Part shown: positions 61,659 to 64,000 of the stretch, piece by piece
Numbering within the stretch: position 1 is the first letter of the stretch
Layout: each line of letters begins with the position of its first letter
Source: Hydrogenovibrio thermophilus
GTDB taxonomy: Bacteria; Pseudomonadota; Gammaproteobacteria; Thiomicrospirales; Thiomicrospiraceae
Assembly: GCF_004028275.1 (NCBI RefSeq)
Contig: NZ_CP035033.1
Coordinates: 1,736,001 to 1,800,000, forward strand
Direction: 5' to 3'
Length of the DNA stretch: 64,000 nt
The notes under the pieces: model-generated
What the model saw: only the letters and a program-made list of their open reading frames with translations
What the model was told of the DNA's origin: nothing
Databases searched by the model: none
Program-made: the position numbers and the translations under genes

Positions 61659-62126
61659 ATGTTTAAGCACACCCTGGCCCTGTTTGCCGCCGCCCTTTCG
61701 ATTATCAGCGTCAATGCATTCGCAGACAACGCGGCTGACATTGAAGTCGAACAACCCTATGTGCGTGAAGTCCCACCCGGTGCCATGGCCACCGGTAGCT
61801 TCATGACGCTCACCAACATGAGCGATCAGGACATTCAACTGGTGCAAGCCAAATCCAACGCGGCCAAAAAAGTCGAGCTGCACACCCATGTTCACGACAA
61901 CGGCGTGATGAAGATGCGCCAGATTCCAGCCATCAAAATACCGGCGGACGGCCAGGCCCATTTGAAACCGGGCGGTCTGCACATTATGCTGATTGGTTTG
62001 CAAGACGGCATTCAAGCCGGCCAAACCATTGAGATGACTTTGGTTTTCAAAGACGGCAGTGAAAAATCGATTTCCATGCCGGTCAAATCGGTCATGTCTC
62101 ATTCCGGTCACATGATGTCGCATTAA
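61659..62126 (+). CDS. PCuAC-type periplasmic copper chaperone
   Basis: This 155-residue periplasmic protein (signal FAAALSIISVNAFADN) belongs to the PCuA(C) family that passes Cu(I) to the oxidase with SCO. The metal site is visible as the His and Met set in VELHTHVHDNGVMKMRQI and LKPGGLHIMLIGL (the H-x10-M-x21-H-x-M pattern of the family). A Met/His tail (SGHMMSH) may add a second copper site. The ATG has an excellent AGGAG site and lies 8 bases after the SCO stop. A 36-base hairpin follows. Function as a cytochrome oxidase assembly factor is a family inference. Confidence 0.93.
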   Translation: MFKHTLALFAAALSIISVNAFADNAADIEVEQPYVREVPPGAMATGSFMTLTNMSDQDIQLVQAKSNAAKKVELHTHVHDNGVMKMRQIPAIKIPADGQAHLKPGGLHIMLIGLQDGIQAGQTIEMTLVFKDGSEKSISMPVKSVMSHSGHMMSH

Positions 62127-62145
62127 ACCGCCTGCATTCAGCCTT

Positions 62146-62181
62146 AACCGGTTTTTACGATGCCAGTCGTAAAAACCGGTT
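62146..62181. other. Perfect 15-base inverted repeat behind the PCuAC gene
   Basis: AACCGGTTTTTACGA and its exact complement are separated by 6 bases (62161-62166). No T-run follows on either strand, so it is an atypical terminator at best; it could be a regulatory or RNA-stability hairpin. Confidence 0.65.
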
Positions 62182-62275
62182 CCATACTCTTTCCAACTTT
62201 CAGGCTTGAAAATCCGCCTGACATCCCTATAGAATCCCTGAACCAAATCAATCAAACAAAACAGGTTATAGAATA

Positions 62276-62767
62276 ATGACAGGCCAAAACCTTTCCCTTT
62301 ACGCACTGATGATCGGTGCTTTGAGCTTTACGTCGGCCTCCCAAGCGGCAGACACCAAACAGTCGCTTGAAGACCAGCAAACTCTGAAACTGTGTGTCGA
62401 TTACAACGGACTGACCTCCGATGAAGACAGACAAGCCTATATCAAGGAATTGGATCGTCGCGGACAACTCAGTGTTAAAGACCATGAAAACCTGAAGACC
62501 CACCACGTTGTCAATGGTTCCACCATGTGCGGCATGTACATGATGATGGGCAAACCACTGGCGGAAGAAGGTAAACAACTGCGTCCAATGGTCTACAAGG
62601 TCGTCCACGTTTATCCGAAAAACTATTACGTCACCCAAGTGGGCATGGTCGTCGCCTCTTATGACCGCAAACCGGGTGAACTGCCACCGAAACTGTCCGA
62701 AACCAAACCGGCCGTTCAACCGCCACCAGTGATGTTCAACGCCCCGGGCGGCAGCCCGCACCACTGA
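62276..62767 (+). CDS. Exported Met/His-rich protein beside the copper genes, unknown
   Basis: I do not recognise a family for this 163-residue protein. It starts with a signal peptide (SLYALMIGALSFTSASQAAD) and has a soluble mature part of about 138 residues. Met, His and Cys are grouped: KLCVDYNG, then TMCGMYMMMGKPL in the middle and SPHH at the end. The Met-rich central run with one Cys looks like a possible Cu(I) site. Two Cys about 45 residues apart may form a disulfide. It lies 149 bases downstream of the PCuAC gene on the same strand, past a long hairpin, so membership of the copper operon is plausible but not shown. Confidence 0.65.
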   Translation: MTGQNLSLYALMIGALSFTSASQAADTKQSLEDQQTLKLCVDYNGLTSDEDRQAYIKELDRRGQLSVKDHENLKTHHVVNGSTMCGMYMMMGKPLAEEGKQLRPMVYKVVHVYPKNYYVTQVGMVVASYDRKPGELPPKLSETKPAVQPPPVMFNAPGGSPHH

Positions 62768-62778
62768 TTCCATCCGTT

Positions 62779-62805
62779 CCTTTCAAACCCCTCCGGTTTG
62801 AAAGG
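62779..62805 (+). terminator. Hairpin after the Met/His-rich gene
   Basis: CCTTTCAAACC and GGTTTGAAAGG flank a 5-base loop, 12 bases after the stop. There is only a weak T-run afterwards, so it is a probable but imperfect terminator. Confidence 0.55.
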
Positions 62806-62918
62806 ACATTCTTGCCTCAAGCCTTTCTCCATAGGCGTTCAACACCCCACGCTATACATTTTTCTCCAAAGTGATTAGAATACTGGCATCTTTATTTTTA
62901 TGATTCAGGATGGATACA

Positions 62919-63584
62919 ATGACACAAGACGAATTGAAACAAGAAGTGGCTAAAGCCGCCATCGATTATGTTGTTCCGGATACTTACATTGGCGTTGGCA
63001 CAGGCTCCACAGCTAATTTCTTCATTGACGAACTGGCCAAAATCAAAGGCAAAATCAAAGGCGCGGTCGCCAGCTCCGAAGCCACCGCCGAGCGTTTGAA
63101 AGGACACGGCATTCCGGTTTTGGAACTCAATGCCGTGGACGAAATGTCGGTTTACATCGACGGCGCCGATGAAGCCGATCCAAACCTAAACTTGATTAAA
63201 GGCGGCGGCGGTGCTTTGACGCGTGAAAAAATCGTCTTGGCTGTGGCCAAAAAATTCGTGTGCATCGCCGACGACAGCAAAAAAGTTGACGTACTCGGCA
63301 AGTTCCCGCTTCCGATTGAAGTCATCCCAATGGCGCGCAGCTACGTGGCTCGCGAAGTCGTCAAACGTTTCGGCGGTGAACCGGTACTGCGCGAAGGCTT
63401 CGTGACCGATAACGGTAACGTGATTCTGGACATTCACGGTCTGGAAATCGTTAACCCGGTGGCCATGGAAACCGAATTGAACAGCATCGTCGGTGTCGTC
63501 ACCAATGGTTTGTTCGCGGCACGCAATGCGGATATTTTCCTTTGCGGTACAGCTAACGGCGTGGAAACCATCGAGCGCCCTTAA
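62919..63584 (+). CDS. rpiA: Ribose-5-phosphate isomerase A
   Basis: RpiA interconverts ribose-5-phosphate and ribulose-5-phosphate; in an autotroph it also feeds the Calvin cycle. The ATG at 62919 has AGGA 8 bases upstream and gives 221 residues starting [19 protein letters not shown], as in E. coli. An ATG at 62910 has no space for a ribosome site. The family motifs are [44 protein letters not shown] (active-site Asp, Lys and Glu) and [19 protein letters not shown]. It stands between the Met/His-rich gene and a thioredoxin-like gene. Confidence 0.96.
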   Translation: MTQDELKQEVAKAAIDYVVPDTYIGVGTGSTANFFIDELAKIKGKIKGAVASSEATAERLKGHGIPVLELNAVDEMSVYIDGADEADPNLNLIKGGGGALTREKIVLAVAKKFVCIADDSKKVDVLGKFPLPIEVIPMARSYVAREVVKRFGGEPVLREGFVTDNGNVILDIHGLEIVNPVAMETELNSIVGVVTNGLFAARNADIFLCGTANGVETIERP

Positions 63585-63624
63585 AATGGTCGCCTCTTAT
63601 TTCGTTTAAACTCAAGAGATTGCC

Positions 63625-64000
63625 ATGAACAAACTCGGTAGCAAACTTTTCGGTCTTCTCGTCGTGGTACTCATCGGTACCTTGCTCTATCTCACCGTCT
63701 TCTCGGACGGGTTGGGCAAAGCGCCGGACATCACGGTAAAAACCGCGCAAGGTGACACCCTGCAACTCAGTAAACCGCTCAAACCGGTTCTGGTCAGTTT
63801 CTGGGCGACCACCTGCCCGGGGTGTATCGCTGAAATGCCGCACCTGGCACAGATGAAAGAAAAGTTCGGCGATAAATTCGAAATCGTCGCCATTTCGATG
63901 TCGTACGACCCGGCGGAGCAAGTCGCCAAATTCATCGAGAAAAATCCTTATCCGTTCTCGTTTGTGCGCGATACCGACGGCCAAATGTCGCAGGCGTTCG
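63625..64000 (+). CDS. Membrane-anchored thioredoxin-like protein, TlpA type (partial)
   Basis: The gene starts with ATG at 63625 (AGAGA site) and runs off the right edge. The first 25 residues form a membrane anchor (KLFGLLVVVLIGTLLYLTVF). The mature part has the thioredoxin-fold signature VSFWATTCPGCIAEMPHLAQMKEKFGDKFEIVAISM, with a CPGC redox site. TlpA/ResA-like proteins reduce apo-cytochrome c haem-binding cysteines or copper chaperones in the periplasm, which would fit the nearby SCO and PCuAC genes. The C-terminus is not visible, so a specific name is not given. Confidence 0.88.
   Translation, partial: MNKLGSKLFGLLVVVLIGTLLYLTVFSDGLGKAPDITVKTAQGDTLQLSKPLKPVLVSFWATTCPGCIAEMPHLAQMKEKFGDKFEIVAISMSYDPAEQVAKFIEKNPYPFSFVRDTDGQMSQAF

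Noticed and set aside
1-64000. CRISPR arrays, tRNA or rRNA genes, insertion sequences and prophage genes
   Set aside because: No evenly spaced direct repeats, cloverleaf sequences, transposase, integrase or phage structural motifs were recognised on either strand.

Overview
The window reads as a chromosomal segment of a chemolithoautotrophic, sulfur-oxidising gammaproteobacterium, most likely of the Thiomicrospira / Hydrogenovibrio / Thiomicrorhabdus group. The reasons are a stand-alone soxB, a periplasmic alpha-carbonic anhydrase, a SulP-type anion transporter (this family supplies bicarbonate in these genera), a Lon, PurL, DapA/BamC, 6S RNA and UbiH/PepP/YgfB/ZapA set in typical gammaproteobacterial order, and moderate GC content. 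No rRNA, tRNA, CRISPR array, integrase, insertion sequence or prophage was seen. The genus is inferred, not proven.

Layout. 1-3195: pcnB-folK-panB-panC operon (minus strand; panC runs off the left edge). 3504-9223: trpS, then a two-gene RND efflux pump. 9613-14370: SulP transporter, two very small membrane proteins, ppnP, a DUF2721 protein, gloA and metY. 14666-18414: membrane proteins, aroC, a thioesterase and a secreted protein. 18752-22468: an unknown protein, a Tas-like reductase, a PsiE-like protein and an exported Ntn-hydrolase. 22564-24419: an AT-rich island with a GNAT acetyltransferase, an HNH nuclease and a protein with a HEPN-type RN-x3-H motif. 24514-27857: a PLP C-S lyase and an OvoA-like ovothiol synthase whose frame is broken by one amber codon. 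27915-38364: a very large DUF748 protein with internal repeats, a second Ntn-hydrolase, carbonic anhydrase, prmB, mog and lon. 38515-46675: soxB, purL, bamC and dapA. 46855-50992: a Bcp peroxiredoxin, PIN-PhoH, a LysR regulator and a K+ channel. 51008-56933: two ubiquinone hydroxylases, pepP, ygfB, zapA, 6S RNA and a 5-formyl-THF cyclo-ligase. 57017-64000: ilvA, a copper cluster (OprC-like receptor, SCO, PCuAC, a Met/His-rich unknown), rpiA and the start of a TlpA-like thioredoxin.

The strongest unexplained signal is a 10-base palindrome, CCAGGCCTGG, found 18 times exactly by eye in 64 kb, where base composition predicts about 0.1. It sits at the dyad centre of many bidirectional terminators, in divergent promoter regions where termination is not the obvious job, and inside genes, where it mostly encodes Gln-Ala-Trp. 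It behaves like a species-specific iterated motif (an uptake-signal-like, methylation or chromosome-organisation site) and consists of two abutting CCWGG sites.

Other points worth following are the amber codon that replaces an apparently conserved Trp codon in ovoA, with 61 further family-like codons downstream; the AT-rich HNH/HEPN/GNAT island; the uncharacterised Met/His-rich exported protein beside the copper genes; and structured leaders in front of metY and soxB. Start codons were chosen from visible Shine-Dalgarno spacing and family length, and differ in several places from the longest possible frame.
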